From: CAWBYL01 sp963793025
Lineage (GTDB): Bacteria > Actinomycetota > Acidimicrobiia > Acidimicrobiales > Acidimicrobilacustridaceae
Length of the DNA stretch: 64,000 bases
Reading direction: 5' to 3'
Assembly (NCBI GenBank): GCA_963793025.1
Contig: CAWBYL010000005.1
Location: 62,001-126,000 of the forward strand
Shown: piece by piece, positions 44,115 through 52,294 of the stretch
Layout of the letters: the number at the start of each line of letters is the position of its first letter
How positions within the stretch are numbered: the stretch's first letter is position 1
Made by a program: the position numbers and the translations under genes
Notes under the pieces: generated by a model
Databases searched by the model: none
The model's input: only the letters and a program-made list of their open reading frames with translations
Told to the model about the DNA's origin: nothing

Positions 44115-44139
44115 CCGGCGCTCTCCGGGAGGGCGCCGG
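44115..44139 (-). terminator. Terminator after ethylmalonyl-CoA mutase
   Basis: An 11-bp stem (one G-T pair) with a 3-base loop starting seven bases beyond the mutase stop on the minus strand. Confidence 0.65.
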
Positions 44140-44145
44140 CGACGG

Positions 44146-46125
44146 TCAGCTCCTCGTTTCCCCGACCAGGGCGGCGATGTCAGCCATGATCCGGCCCAGC
44201 TCGAAGTCCTTGGGGCTGTAGACCCGGGCCACGCCGGCGGCCAGCAGACGCGGCCGGTCGTCGGCCGGGATGATGCCGCCCACGATGACCGGAGCGGTGA
44301 CCCCGGCAGCGTGGAGCTGTTCGATCACGTCGGGGACGAGCTCGAGGTGGCTGCCCGACAGGATGGAGAGTCCGATGACGTCGACGTCCTCGTCACGGGC
44401 CACGGCGGCGATCTGGGCGGGGGTGAGGCGGATGCCCTGGTAGATGACCTCCATTCCGGCGTCCCGGGCGGCCACCGCGATCTGCTCGGCGCCGTTGGAG
44501 TGGCCGTCGAGACCGGGCTTGGCCACCAGGAAGCGGGGCGGTCCGCCGGGCATGGTCGCCACCGACTCGGCCACGCGGCGCAGGTCTGTGGGCAGGGTGC
44601 CGACGCCGATGGCGGCGGCCACCCCGGTGGGGGCCCGGTATTCGCCGAACACGTCCCGCAGGGCCGCGGCCCACTCGCCGGTGGTCCCACCGGCGTGGGC
44701 GAGGGCGATGGTGGCGGGCATGACGTTCGCGTCGGTGCCGGCCACCCGTCGCAGCTCGTCGAGGGCGGCGACGACCGCGCCGTTGTCCCGTCGGGCCCGC
44801 CAATCGGCCAGGTCGGCGACGGTGCGCGCCTCGACCTCGGTGTCGACCCGCAGGATGTTCTCCTCGCCACCGAGCGGCGACTCGGCCGTCTCGGTGAAGC
44901 GGTTGACACCGACGACGACCTGCTCGCCGGACTCGATCCGGCGGACCCGCTCGGTGTTGGACGCGACGAGGCGGCCCTTGAGCTCGTCGATGGAGGCGAA
45001 CGCCCCACCCATCGACAACACGTCGTCGAGCTCGTGGTCGGCGGCGTCGACCAGCTCGTCCGTGCGGCCCTCGATCACGTGGGAACCGTCGAGGATGTCG
45101 TCGTAGTCGAGCAGGTCGGTCTCATACGCCAGCACCTGTTGCATGCGCAGTGACCACTGCTGATCCCAGGGGCGGGGGAGCCCGAGGGCTTCGTTCCAAG
45201 CCGGGAGCTGCAGGGAGCGGGCCCGGGCCCCCTTCGACAGGGTGACGCCCAGCATCTCGAGGACGATTCGCTGCACGTTGTTCTCGGGTTGGGCCTCGGT
45301 GAGTCCCAACGAGTTCACCTGGACCCCGTAGCGGAAGCGTCGGGCCTTGGGGTCGGTGACCCCGTACCGGTCGAGGGTGAGCTGGTCCCACAGGCGGGTG
45401 AAGGCCCGCATCTTGCAGATCTCCTCGACGAACCGGATCCCCGAGTTCACGAAGAACGAGATCGACGCCACCACGGCCGCCATGCGTTCCGCCGGCACCT
45501 GACCGGAGTCCCGCACGGCGTCGAGCACGTCGATGGCGGTGGCCAGCGAGTAGGCGATCTCCTGCACCGGCGTGGCCCCCGCCTCCTGGAGGTGGTAGCT
45601 GCACACGTTCATGGGGTTCCACGCCGGCACGTGCTCGCTGCAGTAGGCGACCATGTCGACGATGAGCCGCTTCGACGGCTCCGGCGGGAAGATGTAGGTC
45701 CCTCGGGAGAGGTACTCCTTGACGATGTCGTTCTGGGTGGTGCCCCGGAGGCGGTCACTGGCCACGCCTTGTTCCCCGGCGTGGGCCACGTAGAGCGCCA
45801 GCAGCCACGACGCCGGCGCGTTGATGGTCATCGAGGTGTTCATCTCGCCCACCGGGATGTCGGCGAAGAGCTGGCGGACGTGGCCGATGTGGGCCACGGG
45901 GACTCCTACCTTGCCGACCTCGCCCCGTGCCCGCGGGTCGTCGGGGTCGTACCCCGTCTGGGTGGGCAGGTCGAACGCCACCGAGAGCCCCGTCTGGCCC
46001 TTGGCCAGGTTGGTCCGGTACAGCTCGTTGGAGGCGACCGCCGACGAGTGCCCGGAGTAGGTCCGCATCATCCACGGCCGATCCCGCTCGTGCGCGGTCC
46101 CGGTTCCCGGCGGAGGAGCATCCAT
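44146..46125 (-). CDS. ecm: Ethylmalonyl-CoA mutase-type B12 mutase
   Basis: A 659-residue single-chain B12-dependent acyl-CoA mutase. The TIM-barrel part opens with RPWMMRTYSGHSSAVASNELYR and contains MNTSMTINAPASW, TTQNDIVKEYLSRGTYIFPP and WNPMNVCSYHLQEAGAT. The C-terminal cobalamin domain has GLDGHSNGAEQIA with the axial His near residue 542, then LSILSGSHLEL. The compact length and the GHSSAVASN motif resemble Ecm, which turns ethylmalonyl-CoA into methylsuccinyl-CoA, more than methylmalonyl-CoA mutase. ATG 46125 is the start. The Ccr gene 24 kb away supports the pathway. Confidence 0.85.
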   Translation of the reverse strand: MDAPPPGTGTAHERDRPWMMRTYSGHSSAVASNELYRTNLAKGQTGLSVAFDLPTQTGYDPDDPRARGEVGKVGVPVAHIGHVRQLFADIPVGEMNTSMTINAPASWLLALYVAHAGEQGVASDRLRGTTQNDIVKEYLSRGTYIFPPEPSKRLIVDMVAYCSEHVPAWNPMNVCSYHLQEAGATPVQEIAYSLATAIDVLDAVRDSGQVPAERMAAVVASISFFVNSGIRFVEEICKMRAFTRLWDQLTLDRYGVTDPKARRFRYGVQVNSLGLTEAQPENNVQRIVLEMLGVTLSKGARARSLQLPAWNEALGLPRPWDQQWSLRMQQVLAYETDLLDYDDILDGSHVIEGRTDELVDAADHELDDVLSMGGAFASIDELKGRLVASNTERVRRIESGEQVVVGVNRFTETAESPLGGEENILRVDTEVEARTVADLADWRARRDNGAVVAALDELRRVAGTDANVMPATIALAHAGGTTGEWAAALRDVFGEYRAPTGVAAAIGVGTLPTDLRRVAESVATMPGGPPRFLVAKPGLDGHSNGAEQIAVAARDAGMEVIYQGIRLTPAQIAAVARDEDVDVIGLSILSGSHLELVPDVIEQLHAAGVTAPVIVGGIIPADDRPRLLAAGVARVYSPKDFELGRIMADIAALVGETRS

Positions 46126-46180
46126 GCACCAATCGTCCCCCAGCCCCGGTGGTGCTGTCACGACGACGGCCACCGCTCGC

Positions 46181-46891
46181 TCATGCCGGCGAACCCGGCG
46201 GCGGAGCGGGTGGGAGCACGGGTTCGTCGGGGAACGCCTCGGTCGGAGCGGCCACGGCGACCTCCAGGCGACGGAGGTACTCGGATCGGGGGATCTCGAC
46301 GGCGCCGAGCGAAGCCAGGTGCGGGGTGAGCCACTGCACGTCGAGCAGGTCGACCCCGATCCCACGGAGCCGCTCGACCAGGGAGACGAGGGCGACCTTG
46401 GAGGCGTCGGTCTCGCGGTGGAACATCGACTCGCCGGCGAAGAGGCCGCCGACGTGGACGCCGTAGAGCCCGCCGACCAGGACGCCGTCGTGGGGGTGGC
46501 GGACCTCCACGGAGTGGGCCCAGCCGAGGTCGTGGAGGTGGCGGTAGGCCGTACGGATCTCGGAGGTGATCCATCCGCCGTCCCGCTGCGGGTCGGCGCA
46601 CGCCGCCATCACCTCGTCGAAGGAGGCGTCGACCGTCACGGCGAACCGGCGGAGCGAGCGCCGCAGCGACCGGGTGACGAGAAGTCCCCCGAGAGGGAGC
46701 ACGCCCCGTGGGTCGGGAGACCACCATCCGATAGGCCGCCGCCCGGAGAGCGGCATCGGGAACAGGCCCTGGCGGTACGCGGCCAGGAGCGTGCCGGGGT
46801 GGAGGTCGGCGCCTATGCCCACCAGTCCGTGCTCGTCGGCGGACGACGGTGGTGGCAACTCCCAGTCGGTTGCTCGCGGCTCGATCGGCAC
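46181..46891 (-). CDS. aat: Leucyl/phenylalanyl-tRNA-protein transferase
   Basis: Aat (236 residues) adds Leu/Phe to N-terminal Lys/Arg and so marks proteins for ClpS-ClpAP degradation. Signature features: LLAAYRQGLFPMPLSGRRPIGWWSPDPRGVLPL (read across the conserved GWWSPDPR), VGGLYGVHVGGLFAGESMFHRETDASKVAL and LLDVQWLTPHLASLGA. GTG 46891 is the start. The neighbours are metabolic enzymes on the same strand, 32-55 bases apart, and the gene may share their transcript. Confidence 0.94.
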   Translation of the reverse strand: MPIEPRATDWELPPPSSADEHGLVGIGADLHPGTLLAAYRQGLFPMPLSGRRPIGWWSPDPRGVLPLGGLLVTRSLRRSLRRFAVTVDASFDEVMAACADPQRDGGWITSEIRTAYRHLHDLGWAHSVEVRHPHDGVLVGGLYGVHVGGLFAGESMFHRETDASKVALVSLVERLRGIGVDLLDVQWLTPHLASLGAVEIPRSEYLRRLEVAVAAPTEAFPDEPVLPPAPPPGSPA

Positions 46892-46923
46892 CCTTCCAGT
46901 TCTATCGGCCCGATCGCCGCCGA

Positions 46924-47778
46924 TCAGCGCCGGTGGTCGTAGAACCCGATGCCCGACTTCCGGCCGAGCTGGCCGGCTGAGACCATCCGTCGCAGCCGGG
47001 GCACCGGCGCGTAGTTGGGATCGCGGAACTCGTCGTAGAGAGCGTCGAGGATCGACAGGGAGGTGTCGAGGCCCACGAGGTCGAGCAGCTCGAGGGGGCC
47101 CATCGGGAAGTTGCAACCGCCCTTCATGGCGGTGTCGATGGCGTCCCTGTCGGCCACGCCGTTCTCCAGCATCCGCACCGCGTTGTTCAGGTACGGGAAG
47201 AGCAGAGCGTTCACCACGAAGCCGGCCCGGTCGGCGACCTCGACGGCGTCCTTGCCGCACGCCGCGACGAAGGCGACGGCGGCCTCGATGGTCTCGTCGC
47301 TGGCGGTGAGGGGACGGATGATCTCGACGAGGCTCATGGCCGGGGCGGGGTTGAAGAAGTGCACGCCGCACACCCGGTCGGGTCGCTTCGTGGCCCGGGC
47401 CATGTCGACAACGGCGAGGGTGGACGTGTTGGTGGCGAGGATGGCGCCGTCGCCGACCACGGAGTCGAGCTCGGTGAACAGCGCCTGCTTCACGTCGAGG
47501 TCCTCCACCACCGACTCGATCACCAGATCGCAGTCGGCCAGGTCCGCGAGATCGGCCGTGGTGCGCACCCGGGTGATCACGGCGTCGGCGTCGGCCTGGT
47601 CCCGTCGGCCCCGTTCGACCTGGCGGGCCAGTGACCGCTCGAGCCCGCCGATCATGGCCTGCGCCGACTCGATCGTCCGTGAGCGCAGGATCACCTCGTG
47701 GCCGGTCGACGCGGCCACCTCGGCGATCCCGGCGCCCATGATGCCGGACCCGACGATGCCCACCCGTGCGATTGCCAT
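46924..47778 (-). CDS. 3-hydroxybutyryl-CoA dehydrogenase
   Basis: A 284-residue 3-hydroxyacyl-CoA dehydrogenase. Rossmann NAD(P) site VGIVGSGIMGAGIAEV at the N-terminus; catalytic-region motifs NTSTLAV and GVHFFNPAPAMSLVEII with the His; C-terminal helical domain with GFVVNALLFPYLNNAVRM and GPLELLDLVGLDTSL. It converts acetoacetyl-CoA to 3-hydroxybutyryl-CoA or the reverse. Upstream of Aat and the Ecm-type mutase on the same strand, it fits supply of C4 units to crotonyl-CoA for the Ccr route. Confidence 0.93.
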   Translation of the reverse strand: MAIARVGIVGSGIMGAGIAEVAASTGHEVILRSRTIESAQAMIGGLERSLARQVERGRRDQADADAVITRVRTTADLADLADCDLVIESVVEDLDVKQALFTELDSVVGDGAILATNTSTLAVVDMARATKRPDRVCGVHFFNPAPAMSLVEIIRPLTASDETIEAAVAFVAACGKDAVEVADRAGFVVNALLFPYLNNAVRMLENGVADRDAIDTAMKGGCNFPMGPLELLDLVGLDTSLSILDALYDEFRDPNYAPVPRLRRMVSAGQLGRKSGIGFYDHRR

Positions 47779-47912
47779 CGAACCAATCCCCTCGGTCGTG
47801 GCCGACGGGTCGACCGCCGACTGGAGGGAGCGATGTTACCGCTCGGTAGGTTCGCAGAGCCAACGCCGAGCCGGTCGGCGGCTCCCTGACCGGGCGCAGT
47901 AGCGTGCGCCCC

Positions 47913-48475
47913 GTGGGGACCTACCGGCCAGTGGTTGTCGAGGAGCGACGGCGGTTTCCCCGTCGTGTCGACCTCGAGCTGGCTCGCCGTCGGGCTCCGC
48001 TTCTCGAGCAGGCGTCGGGCCGGGTCCTCGACCTCGACCGAGCCGACCATCGCCACGAGCTGGCTCTGGCCGTCGCCGGTGACGGGCCGACCGGCGGCTA
48101 CGACACGGCCGTGTCGGTCGCCCAGCTCGTGCGCTTCCCGGACCTGGGTGCCGCCCTGCGTGCCATCGACCGCCTGCTCGGTCCCATGGGTGTGCTGTTG
48201 GCGGTCGAACCGGTCGCGCGCCGGGATTCGTTCCCCTCCTGGTCCGGTCGCTCCTCGCCGCCCACCCGGCGGTGCGGGGGATGCACGTGGGCCGCGATCT
48301 CCCCGCTGCGGTGCGCACCACCAGCCTGGTGCTGGACGACATCGAGAGGTTCACCATGCCGACCCCCCTGATCCCGCTGCGTCAGGCGGTCGCCGTGCGA
48401 GCGTGCCGCATCGGCCCCCGGGGCGAGCGACGAGGGGCGCTCGCCGACGCGGCCGACTCCGAGGTGGGCCGGTGA
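47913..48475 (+). pseudogene. Frameshifted methyltransferase-like gene
   Basis: A GTG-started frame (GTYRPVVVEERRRFP) reads through a SAM-methyltransferase-like pattern (GRVLDLDRADHRHEL; YDTAVSVAQLVRFPDL; LLGPMGVLLAVEP) until about 48232. The match then continues in the -1 frame (PLLVRSLLAAHPAVRGM, then VLDDIERFTMPTP) to a stop at 48475. One extra C in the CCCC run at 48233-48236 would restore a single protein of about 187 residues. The N-terminal frame on its own runs to 48371. The stop overlaps the start of the next gene, as in an intact operon, so a base-calling error is plausible. Confidence 0.6.
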
Positions 48476-49146
48476 GCGGGCCGCTCGCCCTCGTCGGCGG
48501 CGACGAGTTCGCCCCTGGGTGTGACTTCGACGCCGAGCTGTTGGAGGCCACGGGCGCCGACGAGGTCGCGCTCCTGGCCACCGGGTCGGCCTACGAGAAC
48601 CCGGCCAAGGTCGTGGCCCGGGCGCGCGAGTGGTTCGCCGGCCTGGGCGTGGGCCTGCGGGAGGTGCCCGTCTACACCCGACCCGACGCGCTCGTGGCCG
48701 AGCACATCGACGCCGTGGCCTCGGCGCGCTTCGTGTACCTCACGGGGACGTCGCCGATGCACGTCCGCTCCGTCCTGAAGGACACGCCGCTGTTCGAGGC
48801 GCTGGTGTCGGCGTGGAACGGTGGCGCGGTGCTGGCGGGGAGCGGAGCCGGTGCCGATGTCGTCTGCGATCCGATGGTCGACACCCGGGGTGGGGCGTTC
48901 ACCGTCGGTCTCGGGGTGGTCCCGGGGCTCTCGGTGGTGGCCCGGTCCAACTTGTGGTCCCCCGACAAGGTGCGGCGCACGGTCGACCTGGCCCCCCACG
49001 GCGTGGTCGTCGTGGAGCTTCCGGAGCGCAGTGCACTGATCCTCGACGGCGAGCGATGGCGCACCGCTGGCGTCGGGCCGGTGACGGTCCATCGCGAGGG
49101 TGTCGTGGTGTCCCTGGACGAGCTGCCGGCCCCCGCGCTGGGCTGA
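48472..49146 (+). CDS. Peptidase S51 / cyanophycinase-like protein
   Basis: A 224-residue class I glutamine-amidotransferase-like fold of the S51 type. It opens with LALVGGDEF, contains VYLTGTSPMHVRSVLK and the nucleophile elbow GSGAGADVV with Ser124, and ends with a beta-rich region. Classical relatives have GTSAGA; the Ser is retained. A dipeptidase or cyanophycinase-like function is possible, but the metal-independent triad cannot be fully assigned. The start overlaps the stop of the upstream frameshifted gene (GTGA). Confidence 0.8.
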   Translation: MSGPLALVGGDEFAPGCDFDAELLEATGADEVALLATGSAYENPAKVVARAREWFAGLGVGLREVPVYTRPDALVAEHIDAVASARFVYLTGTSPMHVRSVLKDTPLFEALVSAWNGGAVLAGSGAGADVVCDPMVDTRGGAFTVGLGVVPGLSVVARSNLWSPDKVRRTVDLAPHGVVVVELPERSALILDGERWRTAGVGPVTVHREGVVVSLDELPAPALG

Positions 49147-49188
49147 GCACCGGTCCTGTTCCATCCGCCCCTCGGGGGACGGTGCTCA
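49144..49188. terminator. Bidirectional terminator including both stop codons
   Basis: Outer arms TGAGCACCG and CGGTGCTCA (9 bp) enclose an inner CCCCTCGGGG hairpin. The left end is the stop of the S51 gene and the right end the stop of the FKBP gene. Confidence 0.7.
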
Positions 49189-49875
49189 GGGGACGGTGGT
49201 GGCGGTGCTGGAGGGGTCGGCTGCAGCCGTGGCCTCGGACGAGACCAGGTCGACGACGAACACCAGGGTCTCGTCGGGCGCGATTTCACCGGACTGCTGC
49301 GAGCCGTAGCCGAGGTCGGGCGGTATCACCAGCAACCGGCGGCCACCGGGCTGCATGCCCGGGATGCCCTCGGTCCATCCGGCGATGACCTGGTCCAGCG
49401 GGAAGGTGGCCGGTGTGCCGCGCGGCCACGACGAGTCGAAGATCTTCCCGGTGGAGCAGGACACCCCGACGTAGTTCACGGTGACCGTGTCGGTCGCCAC
49501 GACCTCGGTGCCCGAACCCACGACGAGGTCCTCGGTGACGAGGGTCGTGGGTGGGGGCCCGACGGGCACCGGCACCTCGGGAGCCCCGGCGGGAAGGGTG
49601 TCGTCGAAGGCGACGCACGGCTTTCCCGCCGCGGACTCGAGGCCGACGGTGGTCGGTACGTCGATCGAGGTGGTGGTGGTGGACGCCGCCGCGGAGGACG
49701 TGCCGTCGCTGCGGCTCAGGGCGACGATCCCCACCGCGACCACGACGACGACGAACACCCCGAGAGCGGCGAACAAGGCCTGACGACGCCGTCGGTAGCG
49801 GGCATCAGCCGCCCGTTCGGCGTTGAGCCGGGCCCGGTGGCCGAGCTTCTGTCGTTCCCGCTTGGAGGTACCCAT
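49186..49875 (-). CDS. FKBP-type peptidyl-prolyl isomerase, membrane-anchored
   Basis: A 229-residue protein. The N-terminus is strongly basic (SKRERQKLGHRARLN), followed by one helix (ALFAALGVFVVVVVAVGIVAL, about residues 33-53) and a Thr-rich stretch. The FKBP domain spans about 115-215: VTVNYVGVSCSTGKIFDSSW, VIAGWTEGIPGMQPGGRRLLVIPP, LGYG and LVFVVDLV. Most active-site aromatics are present. It acts outside the membrane in folding of exported proteins. Confidence 0.9.
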   Translation of the reverse strand: MGTSKRERQKLGHRARLNAERAADARYRRRRQALFAALGVFVVVVVAVGIVALSRSDGTSSAAASTTTTSIDVPTTVGLESAAGKPCVAFDDTLPAGAPEVPVPVGPPPTTLVTEDLVVGSGTEVVATDTVTVNYVGVSCSTGKIFDSSWPRGTPATFPLDQVIAGWTEGIPGMQPGGRRLLVIPPDLGYGSQQSGEIAPDETLVFVVDLVSSEATAAADPSSTATTVP

Positions 49876-49961
49876 CCGGAGGACGACGCTAGCAACGGGA
49901 CCGGTGCTGGTTGACCCACCGATGCGGGGGAGGTTGTGGGCGGCCGGTAGCGTGGCCTCTC

Positions 49962-51194
49962 GTGGCTCTGCTGGTTCAGAAGTTCGGTGGCACGTCCGTG
50001 GCCGACCCCGAGCGCATTCGCGCCGTGGCCGATCACGTCGCCCGCACGGTGCGGCGGGGCGACAAGGTCGTCGTGGTCATCTCCGCCATGGGCAAGGAGA
50101 CCGACGACCTTCTGCGCATCGCACGGGAGGTGTCGACGACCCGACCGGGCCGTGAGATGGACATGCTCGTCACCGCCGGAGAGCGCAAGGCGACAGCGCT
50201 GTTGTGCATGGCCATCGCCGACCTCGGCGTGGAGGCCGAGTCCTTCACCGGATCCCAGGCCGGGTTCATGACCGACTCCACCCACATGAACGCCAAGATC
50301 ACCGACGTGCGGCCCCAACGGATCAGCGAGGCCCTCGCCGCCGGCCGGGTGCCGGTGGTCGGTGGCGCCCAGGGCGTCTCCATCGAGCGCAACGTCACGT
50401 TCCTCGGTCGGGGCGGCTCGGACACGACGGCGGTGGCGCTGGCTCACGCCCTCGGGGCGGAGAGCTGTGAGCTCTACACCGACGTCCCCGGCGTGTTCAC
50501 GAGCGACCCCCGGGTCGTCCCCGACGCCCGGAAGATGGATCGGGTCAGCTTCGACGAGTTGCTCGAGATGACCGCCAACGGCTGTCCGAAGCCGGCGATG
50601 CGCTCGGTCGAGTTCGCCCGCAACCACGGCGTCGACCTCCACGTGCGGTCGGCCTTCACGTGGGAAGTGGGCACCCTGGTCACCAAGGAGGAGGACGGCA
50701 TGGAACAAGCGATCGTCTCGGCGGTGGTGCACGACGCCGACGAGGCCAAGGTCACGATCGTCGGAGTGGCCGACCGGCCCGGGATCGCCGCCCGTTACTG
50801 CCGGGCTCTGGCCAACGCCGACATCAACGTCGACCTCATCGTCCAGAACACCTCGGCCGCCGGCGTGACCGACATCTCCTTCACCGTCCCCCACGGGGAC
50901 ATGGTTCGCTCCGTGGAGATCTGTGAGGTCCAGGCCTCCGAGCTGGGTGCGGCGGCCGTCACCGGCGACCCGGCCATCGCCCGGGTGAGCGTGGTCGGCG
51001 CGGGCATGAAGTCGCATCCCGGCGTGGCCGCCACGGTCTTCGAGACGCTGGCCGCCAACGACATCAACATCGAGATGATCGCCACCTCGGCCATCCGGGT
51101 CAGCTGCGTGGTCGCCGAGGCCGATGTCGAGCGCGCCGTGATCGCTCTGCACGGTGCCTTCGACCTGGCCGAGGGTCCCGTCTACGTCGACTGA
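49962..51194 (+). CDS. lysC: Aspartate kinase
   Basis: Aspartokinase (410 residues) phosphorylates aspartate in the first step to Lys, Thr and Met. The kinase domain begins VQKFGGTSV and has FLGRGGSDTTA and YTDVPGVFTSDPR. Two ACT domains start near residues 265 and 345 (VTIVGVADRPGIAA; VSVVGAGMKSHPGVAATVF) and confer feedback control. GTG 49962 places the start directly before the kinase domain. A strong internal ribosome site at 50685-50699 predicts a separate beta subunit. asd is 2.3 kb downstream rather than adjacent. Confidence 0.95.
   Translation: MALLVQKFGGTSVADPERIRAVADHVARTVRRGDKVVVVISAMGKETDDLLRIAREVSTTRPGREMDMLVTAGERKATALLCMAIADLGVEAESFTGSQAGFMTDSTHMNAKITDVRPQRISEALAAGRVPVVGGAQGVSIERNVTFLGRGGSDTTAVALAHALGAESCELYTDVPGVFTSDPRVVPDARKMDRVSFDELLEMTANGCPKPAMRSVEFARNHGVDLHVRSAFTWEVGTLVTKEEDGMEQAIVSAVVHDADEAKVTIVGVADRPGIAARYCRALANADINVDLIVQNTSAAGVTDISFTVPHGDMVRSVEICEVQASELGAAAVTGDPAIARVSVVGAGMKSHPGVAATVFETLAANDINIEMIATSAIRVSCVVAEADVERAVIALHGAFDLAEGPVYVD
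50700..51194 (+). CDS. lysC: Internal start: aspartate kinase beta subunit
   Basis: Within lysC, AAGGAGGAGGACGGC directly precedes an in-frame ATG at codon 247. It would give a 164-residue protein (MEQAIVSAVVHDADEA onward) containing both ACT domains only. Corynebacterium and Bacillus make an alpha2-beta2 aspartokinase from exactly such in-frame overlapping genes. The start is seen in the sequence; expression is inferred. Confidence 0.65.
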   Translation: MEQAIVSAVVHDADEAKVTIVGVADRPGIAARYCRALANADINVDLIVQNTSAAGVTDISFTVPHGDMVRSVEICEVQASELGAAAVTGDPAIARVSVVGAGMKSHPGVAATVFETLAANDINIEMIATSAIRVSCVVAEADVERAVIALHGAFDLAEGPVYVD

Positions 51195-51757
51195 GACGCG
51201 GCTGACGTCATGGCGGCCACCGCTCGCCGCCTGACGGTGCTGCGGTGCCAGAGCTCCTTCTCGAAGCCCAGCACGTGGACATCGTGGGGCTCGCCGTCGA
51301 CGACGGCCCGACCGCGGAGCACGCCGAGGTCGTGGCACTCGCCGCGTCGGACGGTGCTGGCGAAGGCGGAGAAGTTGGCGGCCAGGCAGTGGGCGTGGAG
51401 CCAGCGGACGTCCCAGTTGGCGAAGGCCCACTCGAGGAAGACCATGCAGCCCTCCATGACCAGCCCGTTCCCCCGGTGCCCACCCGCGGCGTAGACCGAG
51501 AACCAGCCGTGTCCGGCTCGAGCGTCGAGGTCGTAGAGCTGGCAGTAGCCCAGGATCTCGCCGGTCGCTCGACTCTCGACCACGTGGATCGCCGCCGTCT
51601 GCTCCCAGAGGCGGAGCTCGTACTCCGACAGCGCGGGCAGCGCGCCGCGGTAGCGCCACGTGCCCAGCGAGGCGGCGTCGTCCTCCAGGGCGTGGAGGGC
51701 CGGGTAGTCCGCCGGCTCGACCGGCCGCAGTGAGACGCGACGGGTGCGGGTGATCAC
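51182..51757 (-). CDS. GNAT acetyltransferase, RimJ/RimL type
   Basis: A 191-residue GNAT protein. VSLRPVEPADYPALHALEDD at the start, the central strand AGHGWFSVY and the acetyl-CoA loop AGGHRGNGLVMEG (the Q/RxxGxG/A pattern as HRGNGL), then NWDVRWLHAHCLAANFSAFA. It could acetylate protein N-termini or a small molecule. GTG 51757 overlaps the next upstream gene, and the C-terminus overlaps the lysC stop by 13 bases from the opposite strand. Confidence 0.82.
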   Translation of the reverse strand: MITRTRRVSLRPVEPADYPALHALEDDAASLGTWRYRGALPALSEYELRLWEQTAAIHVVESRATGEILGYCQLYDLDARAGHGWFSVYAAGGHRGNGLVMEGCMVFLEWAFANWDVRWLHAHCLAANFSAFASTVRRGECHDLGVLRGRAVVDGEPHDVHVLGFEKELWHRSTVRRRAVAAMTSAASQST

Positions 51758-52284
51758 CGGGGCTCCGAGGACGTCGGGAAGGAGGCGGCGAAGATCTGCG
51801 GATCGAGGGCCAGCTGGGATCGGGCCCGCATGGATCCGTCGACGATGGCGAACTCGGGGAAGACGACCTCGGTCTCCCAGAGGTACCCGGTGTCGCCGAG
51901 CAGGTCCGGGTCGTCGTCGAAGCGGTGGTGGTAGAGGCGGCGGAGCTGGGCCCCCACGATGGCGGCCCGCACGATGTCGGGAGCATGACGGCGCACGATC
52001 GACTGGGACCGCTCGTCGGGGAGGGCGTGGAGGTCGAGGACCGCGGTGCGAGCGGCGACGCTCCCCTCGGCGAGGACCGCGGCGCCGACTGGTCGCCCCT
52101 CGTCGTCGAGCACGACACCCCCGGCGTCGCACTGCTGGATGCTCTGCATGACGACCGGTGGGGACGTACCGACGCGGGTCAGCCGCCACCACCGGGGTTC
52201 GATGGTGACGGCCAGGTGATAGAGGAACGGGGCGTCGCTGGCCTCGGCGAGGCGCCAGCCGCCGACCGATCCCTCCGTCGTCAC
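51754..52284 (-). CDS. GNAT-like acetyltransferase, divergent
   Basis: A 176-residue protein with a GNAT-like opening (GWRLAEASDAPFLYHLAVTIEPRWWRL) and the strand GGVVLDDEGRPVGAAVLAEGS that normally leads to the acetyl-CoA loop. The loop itself is not clear, so it may be a degenerate relative. It is translationally coupled (4 bases) to the GNAT gene downstream, suggesting the two proteins work together or share a substrate. Confidence 0.65.
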   Translation of the reverse strand: MTTEGSVGGWRLAEASDAPFLYHLAVTIEPRWWRLTRVGTSPPVVMQSIQQCDAGGVVLDDEGRPVGAAVLAEGSVAARTAVLDLHALPDERSQSIVRRHAPDIVRAAIVGAQLRRLYHHRFDDDPDLLGDTGYLWETEVVFPEFAIVDGSMRARSQLALDPQIFAASFPTSSEPR

Positions 52285-52294
52285 GCCCGCGCGA

